Origin: Saccharibacillus alkalitolerans
GTDB lineage: Bacteria; Bacillota; Bacilli; Paenibacillales; Paenibacillaceae
Direction of reading: 5' to 3'
Length of the DNA: 64,000 bases
Assembly (NCBI RefSeq): GCF_011090185.1
Contig: NZ_JAAFGS010000010.1
Coordinates: 62,001-126,000 of the forward strand
Below are positions 37,227-45,467 of this stretch, piece after piece. A model generated the notes under the pieces. That model saw only the letters and a program-made list of their open reading frames with translations. It made no database searches and was not told the origin of the DNA. Position 1 is the first letter of the stretch. The number at the start of each line of letters is the position of its first letter. Made by a program: the position numbers and the translations under genes.

Positions 37227-37955
37227 ATGAATGCTTTGCACGCCAAAACTTGGCGCGGCGGCATTGTTTTGCTGCTGTGCCTGTCGGCCGGTATCGTCGA
37301 CGTGATCGGATACATCCACTTGGGCCAGGTGTTTACGGCGAACATGACCGGCAACATCGTCATTCTCGGCATGTCGTTCGCGAATGTGGCCGAGCTGTCT
37401 TTGCTTCGGGCGGGGCTCGCCTGCATCGGCTTTATCGCAGGCAACGCGGCGGCGGCTTTTCTGCTGAGCGGCGACAAAGCCAAAGGCTTTTGGCCGGCGC
37501 GAATCACGCTGATCCTGTTTATTCAATTAGGGCTTTATTCGATTTTCGCGGCGATTTGCGGCCCGGTCATGACCGAGACCCTTCTTCACGTCCTGATCAT
37601 GCTGCTCAGCAGCGCGATGGGCATGCAGACGACCGCGGCGCGAAAGCTCGGCGTTGCCGGCATTTCCACGACGGTTCTGACCAATAACTTGGCGAGCGCG
37701 ATCGAAGACTTCGTCGTCTTTTTTCGCAAAAAATTCGCAAGAAAACGGGAATCCGGCACAATCAGCGGCGAAACCCGGCTCCGCTGTGCGTCGGTCGCCA
37801 TTTACTGCTTCGGCGCTTTGGTCGCCGGCGTCGCGGAAATCCACCGTCCTTTCAGCGCGATCTGGATGCCGATCTTCGCCATGGTCGTCATTTTGATCGT
37901 TGCTTTGAACCTGTTCCGCGGGCTTGACGAGAACGGAAATCCGTATACGGAATAA
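37227..37955 (+). CDS. YoaK/DUF1275 family membrane protein
   Basis: 242-residue membrane protein with about six TM helices. The YoaK-family opening is LSAGIVDVIGYIHLGQVFTANMTGNIVILG, followed later by GMQTTAARKLGVAGISTTVLTNNLASAI. A transport role is often suggested for the family but not proven. ATG 37227 follows AGGAAAGGA. It is a single gene with its own terminator. Confidence 0.87.
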   Translation: MNALHAKTWRGGIVLLLCLSAGIVDVIGYIHLGQVFTANMTGNIVILGMSFANVAELSLLRAGLACIGFIAGNAAAAFLLSGDKAKGFWPARITLILFIQLGLYSIFAAICGPVMTETLLHVLIMLLSSAMGMQTTAARKLGVAGISTTVLTNNLASAIEDFVVFFRKKFARKRESGTISGETRLRCASVAIYCFGALVAGVAEIHRPFSAIWMPIFAMVVILIVALNLFRGLDENGNPYTE

Positions 37956-37966
37956 TAAGAACGATC

Positions 37967-37998
37967 AAAAGCCGAGTTCGCATGAACTCGGCTTTTCT
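37967..37998 (+). terminator. Terminator of the yoaK-like gene
   Basis: AAAAGCCGAGTTC / GAACTCGGCTTTT around a 4-base loop. It can also serve the convergent SLH gene. Confidence 0.9.
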
Positions 37999-38053
37999 TA
38001 TCGGGAACCACGATAAGGCTTATCGCCCATCGTTTTTGGGGAAACGTGTTTCT

Positions 38054-39298
38054 TTAAAACCATAAGTGCAGTATTCGATTGCTGCTGTATCCATAGTTAC
38101 TGAACGCAGGCGTTGCCAGATCGATGATGATCGTGTCTCTTTTTTGATATCTGCCTTTTGGGATGATGTAGGCAGAAAGGTCGGAATCCTTTTTATGATA
38201 AATCCAAGTGAGTGCGTTTAATTCATTTTTATAATAAAATGCGTCACGATCCGGGCTTTCGAAGCCAGACACCGAAAGATGTGGAGGGCTGGTAGTCGAA
38301 TAAGCCTTGGGATTTTTGTTGTAAACGGTATGCGTTTTGAAATACAAAATGTAACTATCCTTCTGATCCTTGACCATAAAATCTTTGGGGTCTTGATTAT
38401 GCCTATTGTTGGACCATTTCAATTCCTCGATAGGCGGAAGCAGCTTTAAGTTCGGATCATTCGGATCGGCAAGGTCGATTGCGATCAAGGCATCCAGCTT
38501 TCCCTGATACAGTCCGTCTTTCGAATTGATCGTCATTCTGTCTTCGTACCAATAGTCCGCCGATTCGTTTCTGCCGTTACTTCCGAGCCTCTCCTCCGGC
38601 TTGTAAAAGATCTCCGGCATCACCGTGAATATATTCGTTCCGTGCCAGTACACTTCGGCGCTGCTGACCGCGTACTTGTCGACCGGCAGCTTTTCTCCGG
38701 CGTTCGCCGCGAGAATACGCTCGATGACGACGACAGCTTGCGCTCTCGTCGTGGCTCCGTCCGGTGCAATCTCGCCTTTTCCTACGCCGGTCAGCAATCC
38801 GTTTTTGGTCGCGGTGTACATCGATTTGTGTTTGGGCATATACATCCACGGATGTTCTTTTTCATTCTCTTTTTGGCCGATCGCTCGGTTTGCGATCCGC
38901 GCCATTTCTTCGCGAGTCAGGATTTCGTTCCAACTGCTGTCGGTATTCGCGAAGTCCTCGGCCTTATACAAGCCTTGCTCGCCGGCCGCGATCACATAAG
39001 GTTCATACCATTTTCCCGACTCCGTATGTACTTGCAGATTCAGCGCCGACACGACCATTTTGACGAACTCTGCCCGCGTGACGTTCACATCCGGCTTGAA
39101 GGTGCCGTTCGTATAACCCGCAACGTATCCTCTGGCTACCCCTTTGTCGATTTCGCCGGCTGCCCAATGATTGGGTTGAATATCCCGGAATGAATTCGAA
39201 GAATTCCCTTCCGCTTTTGCTCCTGCTCCCCCGATCACGCCGGTCGTCAATACTGCCGCCAGAGCGATTCCTGCCCACTTGGCGATCTTTTTCCCCAT
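38054..39298 (-). CDS. SLH-domain secreted protein, AT-rich C-terminal half
   Basis: 414-residue exported protein. A signal peptide (cleavage near AKA-EG, about 29) is followed by three S-layer homology repeats (about 35-215; FRDIQPNHWAAGEI, FKPDVNVTRAEFVKM, TREEMARIANRAI, TTRAQAVVVIERI), which should anchor it to the wall polymer. The C-terminal 200 residues (HGTNIFTVMPEIFYKPEERLG onward) match nothing I recognise. Base composition drops in that part: the 60-base lines beginning 38161, 38221 and 38341 hold 24, 24 and 19 G/C, against 34 in the line at 37261. ATG 39298 has GGAGGAG upstream; a GTG at 39307 is too close. Foreign origin of the C-terminal module is possible. Confidence 0.8.
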   Translation of the reverse strand: MGKKIAKWAGIALAAVLTTGVIGGAGAKAEGNSSNSFRDIQPNHWAAGEIDKGVARGYVAGYTNGTFKPDVNVTRAEFVKMVVSALNLQVHTESGKWYEPYVIAAGEQGLYKAEDFANTDSSWNEILTREEMARIANRAIGQKENEKEHPWMYMPKHKSMYTATKNGLLTGVGKGEIAPDGATTRAQAVVVIERILAANAGEKLPVDKYAVSSAEVYWHGTNIFTVMPEIFYKPEERLGSNGRNESADYWYEDRMTINSKDGLYQGKLDALIAIDLADPNDPNLKLLPPIEELKWSNNRHNQDPKDFMVKDQKDSYILYFKTHTVYNKNPKAYSTTSPPHLSVSGFESPDRDAFYYKNELNALTWIYHKKDSDLSAYIIPKGRYQKRDTIIIDLATPAFSNYGYSSNRILHLWF

Positions 39299-39460
39299 AC
39301 GTTCCACTCCTCCGATTCTTCATCATTCGAAATTCCGCAGCCTATCCCGATTAGACGCATCTGAATCTGCCGTCCGAACCGAAGCAAGCTGCCGTCCCCA
39401 ATTTTTGATTATACCTTCTTTGCAGACAAAAAGTAGGATTTGTTTGTAAAGTCGCGCAGT

Positions 39461-39510
39461 AAAAAACCGGAAACCAAGGTCCGTCGATCGGACCTTGGTT
39501 TCCGGTTTTT
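39461..39510. terminator. Long perfect hairpin terminator
   Basis: AAAACCGGAAACCAAGGTCCG paired with its exact complement around TCGAT, with A and T runs outside. It serves the siderophore-binding gene (-). The surrounding spacer 39299-39599 otherwise holds only a likely -10 (TATAAT, minus strand, 39408-39413) for the SLH gene. Confidence 0.9.
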
Positions 39511-39599
39511 GGATGCTTTCGCGTATTCGCCGCGCGCCTTTCGATTGCGCCCGTCCGCCGAATTTAGACGGTTCGGTTTTTCCCCCGAACCTGAATCTT

Positions 39600-40571
39600 T
39601 TATTTCGAATCGCCCAGGAATCCCTTTTCGAAAATGCCGAGCAGGTTTTCGAGCGTCGTCGGATCGCTGTAGGAAGACGCTCTCGATTCGAATTCGATCA
39701 CATGCCCTTCCTTCACGGCCGGAATCTGCTTCCAGACTTCCGAACCCATGATCTCGTTGGAAGCGTCCAGCTTGCGGCTGACCGCGATAAAATCGCCCAT
39801 GTATTCCGGCAGCACTTCGAGCGAGAGCGAATAGTATCCTTCCGACGTCACGGCTTCCTTGACTTTGTCCGGCATTTTCAAGCCCATGGCTTGATACAGG
39901 ATTTCCGTTCCGCGCGCCCAACTGTCGCCCATGACGTACGCGCTTTTGCCGTCGACTTCCATAACGGATACCGTCACGTCGTCGCCGTACTCGGCTTTGA
40001 TCCTGCCGCCGATCTCGGACGCTCTTTTCGTGAAATCGTCGACCCACGCCTGGGCTTCGGCTTCCTTGCCCAGCAGCTTGCCGACCGCGACCTGCTGATC
40101 CAAATAATTCAGCTTGCCCCAGGTGTAGACGACCGTCGGCGCGATTTTGTTCAACTGATCGAGATTCTTCGTCGTCGATCCGGCAATGATCAGGTCCGGC
40201 GCCAAAGCGGCTACGCTTTCCGGATCTTCTTCCGTTACGACCGTCACGCCCTTGAGCTTCTCCGTAAACAGCGGATTGTTGCCCGTCCATTGATCGACGC
40301 CGACCGGCGTCACGCCCAGCGACAGCACGTTCGGCGCGTTCGTCAGCGCCACGATCCGGGTCGGATTGGCGGGAACTTGGACCGGCCCGCTCTCCGATTC
40401 GTAAGTCACGGTGCCCGAAGCCGCTTCTTCCGCGCCGCCGGCAGCCGCCTCGGTCCCCGTTTCCGGCGAAGCCGTTTTCGCGTCGCTGCCCGCCGCTCCT
40501 CCGCAGGCGCTCAGCACGAGCATGAACAGCAGCAGACAGGCTGCGGCCAAATACGATTTCTTTTTCATCAT
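39600..40571 (-). CDS. Iron-siderophore ABC transporter substrate-binding lipoprotein
   Basis: 323-residue lipoprotein with lipobox LSAC (Cys23), an Ala/Glu/Ser linker and a class III periplasmic-binding fold: RIVALTNAPNVLSLGVTPVG, AALAPDLIIAG, IAPTVVYTWG and a long connecting helix. It is FeuA/FhuD-like and should deliver ferric siderophore to a FecCD-type permease. The permease and ATPase genes are not in this window, so it may work with a distant transporter. ATG 40571 is preceded by GGGGGGA. A perfect Fur box overlaps the promoter region, so it should be derepressed by iron limitation. Confidence 0.9.
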   Translation of the reverse strand: MMKKKSYLAAACLLLFMLVLSACGGAAGSDAKTASPETGTEAAAGGAEEAASGTVTYESESGPVQVPANPTRIVALTNAPNVLSLGVTPVGVDQWTGNNPLFTEKLKGVTVVTEEDPESVAALAPDLIIAGSTTKNLDQLNKIAPTVVYTWGKLNYLDQQVAVGKLLGKEAEAQAWVDDFTKRASEIGGRIKAEYGDDVTVSVMEVDGKSAYVMGDSWARGTEILYQAMGLKMPDKVKEAVTSEGYYSLSLEVLPEYMGDFIAVSRKLDASNEIMGSEVWKQIPAVKEGHVIEFESRASSYSDPTTLENLLGIFEKGFLGDSK

Positions 40572-40614
40572 TTCAATATCCCCCCGCGATTTCGGCCTTT
40601 TATGTATTCGCCGT

Positions 40615-40669
40615 TGATAATCATTATCATATCCACCTGAAGTGTAGCCTGCCGGAGCGTCAATGTCAA
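40615..40669 (-). promoter_or_regulatory. Fur box and promoter of the siderophore-binding gene
   Basis: Minus strand TTGACA (40664-40669), 17-bp spacer, TACACT (40641-40646). Twelve bases downstream lies TGATAATGATTATCA (40615-40629), an exact 7-1-7 Fur box. Fur-Fe(II) bound here would block initiation or early elongation. Confidence 0.9.
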
Positions 40670-40680
40670 CTTGAGAGCAA

Positions 40681-40713
40681 AAAAAAAGAAGCCGCCTCAT
40701 CCAGGCAGCTCCC
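40681..40713 (-). terminator. Terminator overlapping the end of the alkZ-like gene
   Basis: On the minus strand, GCTGCCT-GGATG-AGGCGGC, followed by TTCTTTTTTTTT. The stem includes the last codons and the stop. Confidence 0.75.
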
Positions 40714-41905
40714 CTTCGAACGTCGTGCCGAGCGAAGCCGCGAACCGGCGCAGCGCCCGCTCCACGCTGCCTCGCACGGCCGGGTCGGCACCTTCGCCGT
40801 CCTCCCACCACCAATGTTTGAGGACCAGCGGCTCCGATCCGCGCTGCTTCTCCGGCTCGAACCGGGCGACGAAGCGCCCGTCGGCCGCGACGGGCAGCAC
40901 GTAGTAGCCGTATTTGCGCTCCGAGGCCGGCTTGTAGACTTCCCAGCGGTAGTCGAACCCATACAGTTCCAGGATCAGCCTGCGATCCCAGAGCAGATTG
41001 TCCAGCGGCGCCAGCACGCAGGCGCGCATCGGACGCGCCGCCGCACGCTTCTCTCCTTCCGCGGCGAGCGGCCCCGCCGCCAGCGATGCCTCGAGCAGCG
41101 CGGCGTCCGCCGCGCGAAGATACAGCGGATGTCCGAGACCTTCGACATCCGCGATCAGGATCTCGCCGCGCGAGAGCAGCGCGCCGAAGGCGGCCGTGCG
41201 CTGCGCGGCCTTCATGCCCGTCATGAGCAGCGCGTCGCTCGGACGGTTCCAGAGCAGCCCTACGCTGCCGATCCGCCGCAGCAGAACCCATTCGTTATAC
41301 GCCGCGTCGCCGACGAACGGGTCCGGCAGGCCGTATAACTTTTCGGGCACGATCCGTTCGGCCAGGTCGTAATATTTGCGGCCCGAGGCTTTGCGATGAA
41401 GCGCCAGCCGCCCGGCAAAATAAGAACCTTCGAGCGCGGCCCGGGCCAGCCGCGTCGGCCCCCATGCCCAGTCGATCTTCTCGTCGTATTCCAGATCGGC
41501 GGAGCAGAGCGGTCCCCTCTCCGCGATCTCTTCCAGCACGGCCGTCGCGGCGGCGGGGTTTTTGTTGAACCAGGCCTGATGCTTCTGCCGGTGACGCTCG
41601 AAATTCGGCCAATCTTCCATCGGGAAGATCGCCATGTTTTTGTCCCAATAATCGACCAGGCTCCGTTCCTCGTACAGCATCTCCCACAGCATGCGGCGAT
41701 CGAAATCCGCGATGCGCGACTGCAGCACGAGCTCCGGATTGGTCCCGACCACATTAAGCGGATCGAACTGGATGCAGCCGACCTTTCGGATATACGCCAG
41801 AATGCCCGCTTTGCCCGACGAGTCGAATTCGTGCGACAAACCGTGATAATCGAACAGAAATCGCCTCGCCTGCTCCCGGGTCAACGAATATCGCCGCTGT
41901 GTCAT
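40697..41905 (-). CDS. AlkZ/YcaQ-family DNA glycosylase (winged helix)
   Basis: 402-residue protein of the HTH_42/YcaQ family, DNA glycosylases that unhook alkylated bases and interstrand crosslinks. The catalytic Q-phi-D motif appears as Q46-F47-D48 in KVGCIQFDPLNVV, and tandem winged-helix segments follow (about 1-330). ATG 41905 has AAGGGGAGC upstream. It is a single gene with a terminator overlapping its stop codon. Activity is inferred from the motif; some family members have unknown substrates. Confidence 0.8.
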   Translation of the reverse strand: MTQRRYSLTREQARRFLFDYHGLSHEFDSSGKAGILAYIRKVGCIQFDPLNVVGTNPELVLQSRIADFDRRMLWEMLYEERSLVDYWDKNMAIFPMEDWPNFERHRQKHQAWFNKNPAAATAVLEEIAERGPLCSADLEYDEKIDWAWGPTRLARAALEGSYFAGRLALHRKASGRKYYDLAERIVPEKLYGLPDPFVGDAAYNEWVLLRRIGSVGLLWNRPSDALLMTGMKAAQRTAAFGALLSRGEILIADVEGLGHPLYLRAADAALLEASLAAGPLAAEGEKRAAARPMRACVLAPLDNLLWDRRLILELYGFDYRWEVYKPASERKYGYYVLPVAADGRFVARFEPEKQRGSEPLVLKHWWWEDGEGADPAVRGSVERALRRFAASLGTTFEGELPG

Positions 41906-42036
41906 GTTCCGCTCCCCTTTCTCGCGTTCCCTGCCTCCCCGGCAGTTCCGCATTCATCGTACAAGGTCAACCCGGACAGCAGCCTGTCCGGTTCGGCTCC
42001 CCGGCGTCCGCTTATCTTTGCCGGCAGGCTCTTCGC

Positions 42037-42828
42037 TCAGCCTTTGAACATCAGCCGGACGGCCGCGATCAGCAGGCAGACCGACAGGACGCGCACGACG
42101 GCGATCGCCGGGATTTTCGAGGCGATTCTCGCGCCGATCTGCCCGCCGGCCAGCGCGCCCAGCGCCAGCCAGATGAATTTATCCCACATCACGTGACCGA
42201 GCAGAGCGTGCGAGAGCGTACCGACGAACGCCGACACCAAAATGGAAAACATCGAAGTAGCGGTCGCGATATGGGGCGGAAAAGCCAGGAACAAAATCAT
42301 CGTCGGCACCATAACCGAACCTCCGCCGATGCCGAACAGGCTCGATAAGAAGCCGACGAAAAAAGCGACGCCTGCCGCAAAGGTCATATTGAACGAGTAC
42401 TCGTGCCGAATGCCGGAAGCGTCCAGCAGGCTGCGGCTTGCGTTGGGCTTCAGAAATCCGGAACGGCTTTCGGTCGGCTTAAAATTAATCGAGATCGCCA
42501 TCAGTACGAGGAAGATCCCCAGCGAGACGAAAAACACCCGATTTCCCACGATCCCGGTCGTCCAGGCGCCCAGAATCGACCCCGGAATCATCGCGACGGC
42601 AAAAGACAACCCGCTGCGATAGTCGATTCTTTTTTGCCGGGCGTAAGCGATCGTGCTCGAGATGGCGCTGACGAACAGCACCGCCATCGACGTGCCCGAG
42701 ATGTCCGATACGGGAATGACGTACAGCAGCGCCAGCACCGGCACGATGATGAACCCTCCGCCGAGTCCCGCCGCCGCGCCGCAGACCGAAGCGAGCATGC
42801 CGACGGAGATAAGCAGAATGATTTCCAT
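42037..42828 (-). CDS. TauE/SafE (TSUP) family membrane transporter
   Basis: 263-residue protein with about eight TM helices in two repeats. Each repeat carries the glycine-rich motif: GAAAGLGGGFIIVPVLAL near residue 20 and GIGGGSVMVPTMIL near 165. TSUP proteins move sulfite, sulfoacetate or other organosulfur anions; the substrate here is unknown. ATG 42828 lies after AAAGGAATCG at a longish distance; the upstream in-frame ATG at 42891 has no ribosome site. It is monocistronic. Confidence 0.85.
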   Translation of the reverse strand: MEIILLISVGMLASVCGAAAGLGGGFIIVPVLALLYVIPVSDISGTSMAVLFVSAISSTIAYARQKRIDYRSGLSFAVAMIPGSILGAWTTGIVGNRVFFVSLGIFLVLMAISINFKPTESRSGFLKPNASRSLLDASGIRHEYSFNMTFAAGVAFFVGFLSSLFGIGGGSVMVPTMILFLAFPPHIATATSMFSILVSAFVGTLSHALLGHVMWDKFIWLALGALAGGQIGARIASKIPAIAVVRVLSVCLLIAAVRLMFKG

Positions 42829-42990
42829 GGATTGAACGATTCCTTTCTTTTGCCCGTAGTCGAAAAGTATACAGCCGCGTTCCTTATGCATGCTGCCCGC
42901 TAAAACTGCTTCTAGTTTAGCCCGCCCGATCGGCGCGGGGCAAGCTCTCCGAACCAGGCTCCCCTTCCCAACCGCTTAGAAGGCCGCAGC

Positions 42991-43022
42991 AAAAAGAACC
43001 CCTCGAATTCGAAGGGTCCTTC
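42991..43022 (-). terminator. Terminator of mhqD
   Basis: On the minus strand, GGACCCTTCG-AATT-CGAGGGGTTC followed by TTTTT, 12 bases past the stop. Confidence 0.85.
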
Positions 43023-43034
43023 AAGGCGGACGAA

Positions 43035-43646
43035 TCAGTCCGCAAAATGTTCGGCGAACCAGCGCCGAGCCGCTTCCGCTTCCGTCCGCGTCAGCTGATG
43101 GCCGAAGTGCTCCCAGTTCGCCTTGACGTCGGCTCCCGCTCCTTCCAGCAGAGCGATCAGCTCTTCCGTGTTGGCGGCCGGCACCATACCGTCGTTGCGT
43201 CCCGCGCCGACGAATACCCGTACGCCGTCCATGTTCGGCAGATCGAGGCCGCGCATCGGCACCATCGGATGGTGCAGTATCGCGCCCTTGAACGCGCCTT
43301 CGAAGTGGAACATCAGGCTGGCCGCGATATTGGCGCCGTTGGAATAGCCGAGCGCGACGAGATTGGAAGCATCAAAGCCCCGCTGTTCCGCCGCTTCCTG
43401 CAGGAAGTCGCGAATTTCATGAGTGCGGAAGACCAGATCCTCCTCGTCGAATACGCCCTCCGCCAGCCGGCGGAAAAAGCGCGCCATGCCGTTTTCCGAC
43501 ACGTTTCCTTTGATGGACAGAATCGAAGCTCCCGGAGCGACCATTTCCGCCAGCGGAATCAGATCGTTTTCCGTTCCTCCCGTTCCGTGAAATACGACTA
43601 CCGTAGGCAGCCCCTCGTTTGCGCCTTTTCGGAAAATATGCTTCAT
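43035..43646 (-). CDS. mhqD: MhqD-like carboxylesterase/hydrolase
   Basis: 203-residue alpha/beta hydrolase of the phospholipase/carboxylesterase type. The nucleophile is Ser102 in GYSNGAN, with the acid in GRNDGMV and His in HFGHQLT; VVFHGTGG forms the oxyanion region. In Bacillus mhqD belongs to the MhqR-regulated quinone/electrophile response. Here it follows mhqO by 86 bases on the same strand. ATG 43646 has GGGAGGAG upstream. Confidence 0.85.
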   Translation of the reverse strand: MKHIFRKGANEGLPTVVVFHGTGGTENDLIPLAEMVAPGASILSIKGNVSENGMARFFRRLAEGVFDEEDLVFRTHEIRDFLQEAAEQRGFDASNLVALGYSNGANIAASLMFHFEGAFKGAILHHPMVPMRGLDLPNMDGVRVFVGAGRNDGMVPAANTEELIALLEGAGADVKANWEHFGHQLTRTEAEAARRWFAEHFAD

Positions 43647-43732
43647 GTTTTCGTCTCCTCCCGAATCGTTTTCGTTCCGGCCATGTTCGGCGGCAGCAGG
43701 GAACCGCGCTCCCCGCTGCCCGCGTTTTGCTC

Positions 43733-44686
43733 TTATTGCCCGGCGTTTGCCTCACGCTCACGGACCTCGATCGGCAGCAGTCCGTCTTCGATCTGCCGCC
43801 GCTTGTCCTCGTACCAGGCCGGCAGCATCAAGCCTTCGCCCAGTTCGTCCGGCGTCTCGTCCACGGCGAATCCCGGCGGATCGGTCGCGATTTCGAACAG
43901 AATGCCGCCTTCTTCCCGGAAGTAGACCGCATGGAAATATTGACGGTCGATGACGGGCGTCGGTTGGAACCCGCCTTCGCTCACGGCGCCGCGCCACTTG
44001 TCGTGCTCGTCGAAATCGGCCGCGCGCCACGCGATATGGTGCACCGTGCCCGCGCCGCCCGCTCCCCGCGGAACGGCCGACATCGGCAGGTCGATCAGAT
44101 TGCCCAGCTCGCCGGTCGCCCGGAAGCGGACAAAGCCGGCATACTCGCCGATTTTTTCCATGCCCAGCACCGTTTCCAGCACCTGCGCGGTACGTTCCGG
44201 GTTCACGCTGTACAGCACAGCGCCGCCGAAGCCCTTGATAGCTTGATTCGCAGGCACGCCGCCGAACGACCAGCCCGATTCCGGGCCCTCCTCGCGTTCC
44301 ACCAGTTCGAGCTGCAGCCCTTCGTTATCTTTAAACTGCAGGTAGTGTTCGCCGAACCGCTCCGCTTCCGTGACCGAAATGCCGTAGCCGCGCAGCCGCT
44401 TTTTCCAAAAAGCCGACGCGCCGACCGGAATGACGTAAGTCGTGAATCCGACCTGCCCGCCGCCGATCCGTCCCCGGCGCGCTCCGGAAAACGGGAAAAA
44501 CGTAATAATGGTGCCAGGCGCGCCTTCTTCGTTGCCGAAGTACAGGTGATACACGTCGGGAGCGTCGAAGTTGATCGTTTTTTTTACCAGGCGAAGCCCC
44601 AGCACTCCCGCGTAAAAATCGACGTTGGCCTGCGGGTCGCCCGCGAAAGCCGTAATATGGTGAATCCCTGCCGTTTGCAAAGCCAT
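43733..44686 (-). CDS. mhqO: MhqO-like ring-cleaving dioxygenase (VOC fold)
   Basis: 317-residue extradiol-type dioxygenase with two VOC half-domains. Metal-ligand positions are visible as His in GIHHITAF (9-10), His in VHHIAWRA and Glu in ILFEIATDPPGF. It should open hydroquinone or catechol-like rings as part of quinone detoxification, as in the mhqNOD operon of Bacillus subtilis. ATG 44686 has AAAAGGAGCG upstream. A promoter with a dyad in its spacer lies just upstream, so MhqR control is expected. Confidence 0.9.
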   Translation of the reverse strand: MALQTAGIHHITAFAGDPQANVDFYAGVLGLRLVKKTINFDAPDVYHLYFGNEEGAPGTIITFFPFSGARRGRIGGGQVGFTTYVIPVGASAFWKKRLRGYGISVTEAERFGEHYLQFKDNEGLQLELVEREEGPESGWSFGGVPANQAIKGFGGAVLYSVNPERTAQVLETVLGMEKIGEYAGFVRFRATGELGNLIDLPMSAVPRGAGGAGTVHHIAWRAADFDEHDKWRGAVSEGGFQPTPVIDRQYFHAVYFREEGGILFEIATDPPGFAVDETPDELGEGLMLPAWYEDKRRQIEDGLLPIEVREREANAGQ

Positions 44687-44712
44687 GATGATCGCTCCTT
44701 TTCGCCATGAAT

Positions 44713-44741
44713 ATTATATGATTCATATTTGAATTTCTTAA
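44713..44741 (-). promoter_or_regulatory. mhqO promoter with operator-like dyad in the spacer
   Basis: Minus strand TTAAGA (44736-44741), 17-bp spacer, TATAAT (44713-44718). The spacer contains ATTCA-N4-TGAAT (44721-44734). This placement between -35 and -10 is typical of a repressor site; MhqR is the obvious candidate. Confidence 0.6.
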
Positions 44742-44792
44742 ATCCAAAGTATAAGACGTGCGGAAATTTGACCCCGTGCCGGGGACGAAACG

Positions 44793-45287
44793 CTATCCGC
44801 GTTCCGCTCCTTTGCCCAGCTTCTTCAACAGCGCCGCCGCCGTTTCCGTCTCTTCGGCGCTCAGGCCGCCCATGATCCGCCTCACTTCCGCGGCATGTTC
44901 AGGGAAGATCCGGTCGAACAGCTCTCGTCCGTTCTCCGTAATCTCCGCGTAAATGACGCGCCGGTCGCTCGGACTCGGCACGCGCCGCAGCAGCTCCCTC
45001 TTCTCCAGCTTGTCGATGTTGTAGGTGACGCTGCCGCTGGTGATCAGAATTTTCTCGCCGATCTGCTGCAGCGGAAAGCGTCCCTTGTTGTACAGCACTT
45101 CAAGGATCGTGAATTCGGACGGCGACAAACCGTGCTTTTTCATATCCTTGACCGCGCGGTCCATCACGTTCTTATAGGCTTTCGAGAGAATCACGAACAG
45201 CTTCAGCGCCTCGTCCTGTCCGGCGTCCGCCGTCTCCGCAGCCGGAGCTTGGGCACTCCTTCGCTGTTCTTCTTCGTGTTCCGCCAT
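44793..45287 (-). CDS. mhqR: MarR-family regulator, MhqR-like
   Basis: 164-residue MarR winged-helix regulator: KKHGLSPSEFTILEVLYNKG, then LQQIGEKILITSGSVTYNIDKLEKRELLRR as the recognition region, then SDRRVIYAEITENG as the wing. It sits 106 bases upstream of mhqO on the same strand, as expected of MhqR, the thiol/quinone-responsive repressor of the mhq genes. An Ala/Glu-rich N-terminal extension of about 25 residues is unusual. ATG 45287 has a perfect AAGGAGGTG upstream. An inverted repeat at 45362-45375 may be its own operator. Confidence 0.85.
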   Translation of the reverse strand: MAEHEEEQRRSAQAPAAETADAGQDEALKLFVILSKAYKNVMDRAVKDMKKHGLSPSEFTILEVLYNKGRFPLQQIGEKILITSGSVTYNIDKLEKRELLRRVPSPSDRRVIYAEITENGRELFDRIFPEHAAEVRRIMGGLSAEETETAAALLKKLGKGAERG

Positions 45288-45361
45288 TTGAATTCACCTC
45301 CTTAAGTACGCAGCCGTATCCGGATTCCTTTAACGATTGACAATATATTTTAATTTAAATC

Positions 45362-45375
45362 TCTTTGATTAAAGA
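45362..45375 (-). promoter_or_regulatory. Inverted repeat upstream of mhqR
   Basis: TCTTT-GATT-AAAGA in AT-rich sequence about 75 bases before the mhqR start. It shares the 5-4-5 layout, but not the sequence, of the mhqO spacer dyad. Confidence 0.4.
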
Positions 45376-45424
45376 TAATTGTTTTTCTTCTTCCTGTCAA
45401 CCTTTTCTTCTCCCCGACCCGAAA

Positions 45425-45453
45425 AAAGAAAAAAAGCCCCTAAAGGGACTTTG
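45425..45453 (-). terminator. Terminator of the small gene and ABC exporter
   Basis: On the minus strand, AGTCCC-TTTA-GGGGCT followed by seven T, about 20 bases past the small gene stop. Confidence 0.75.
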
Positions 45454-45467
45454 TCGGTCTGGAGGAC

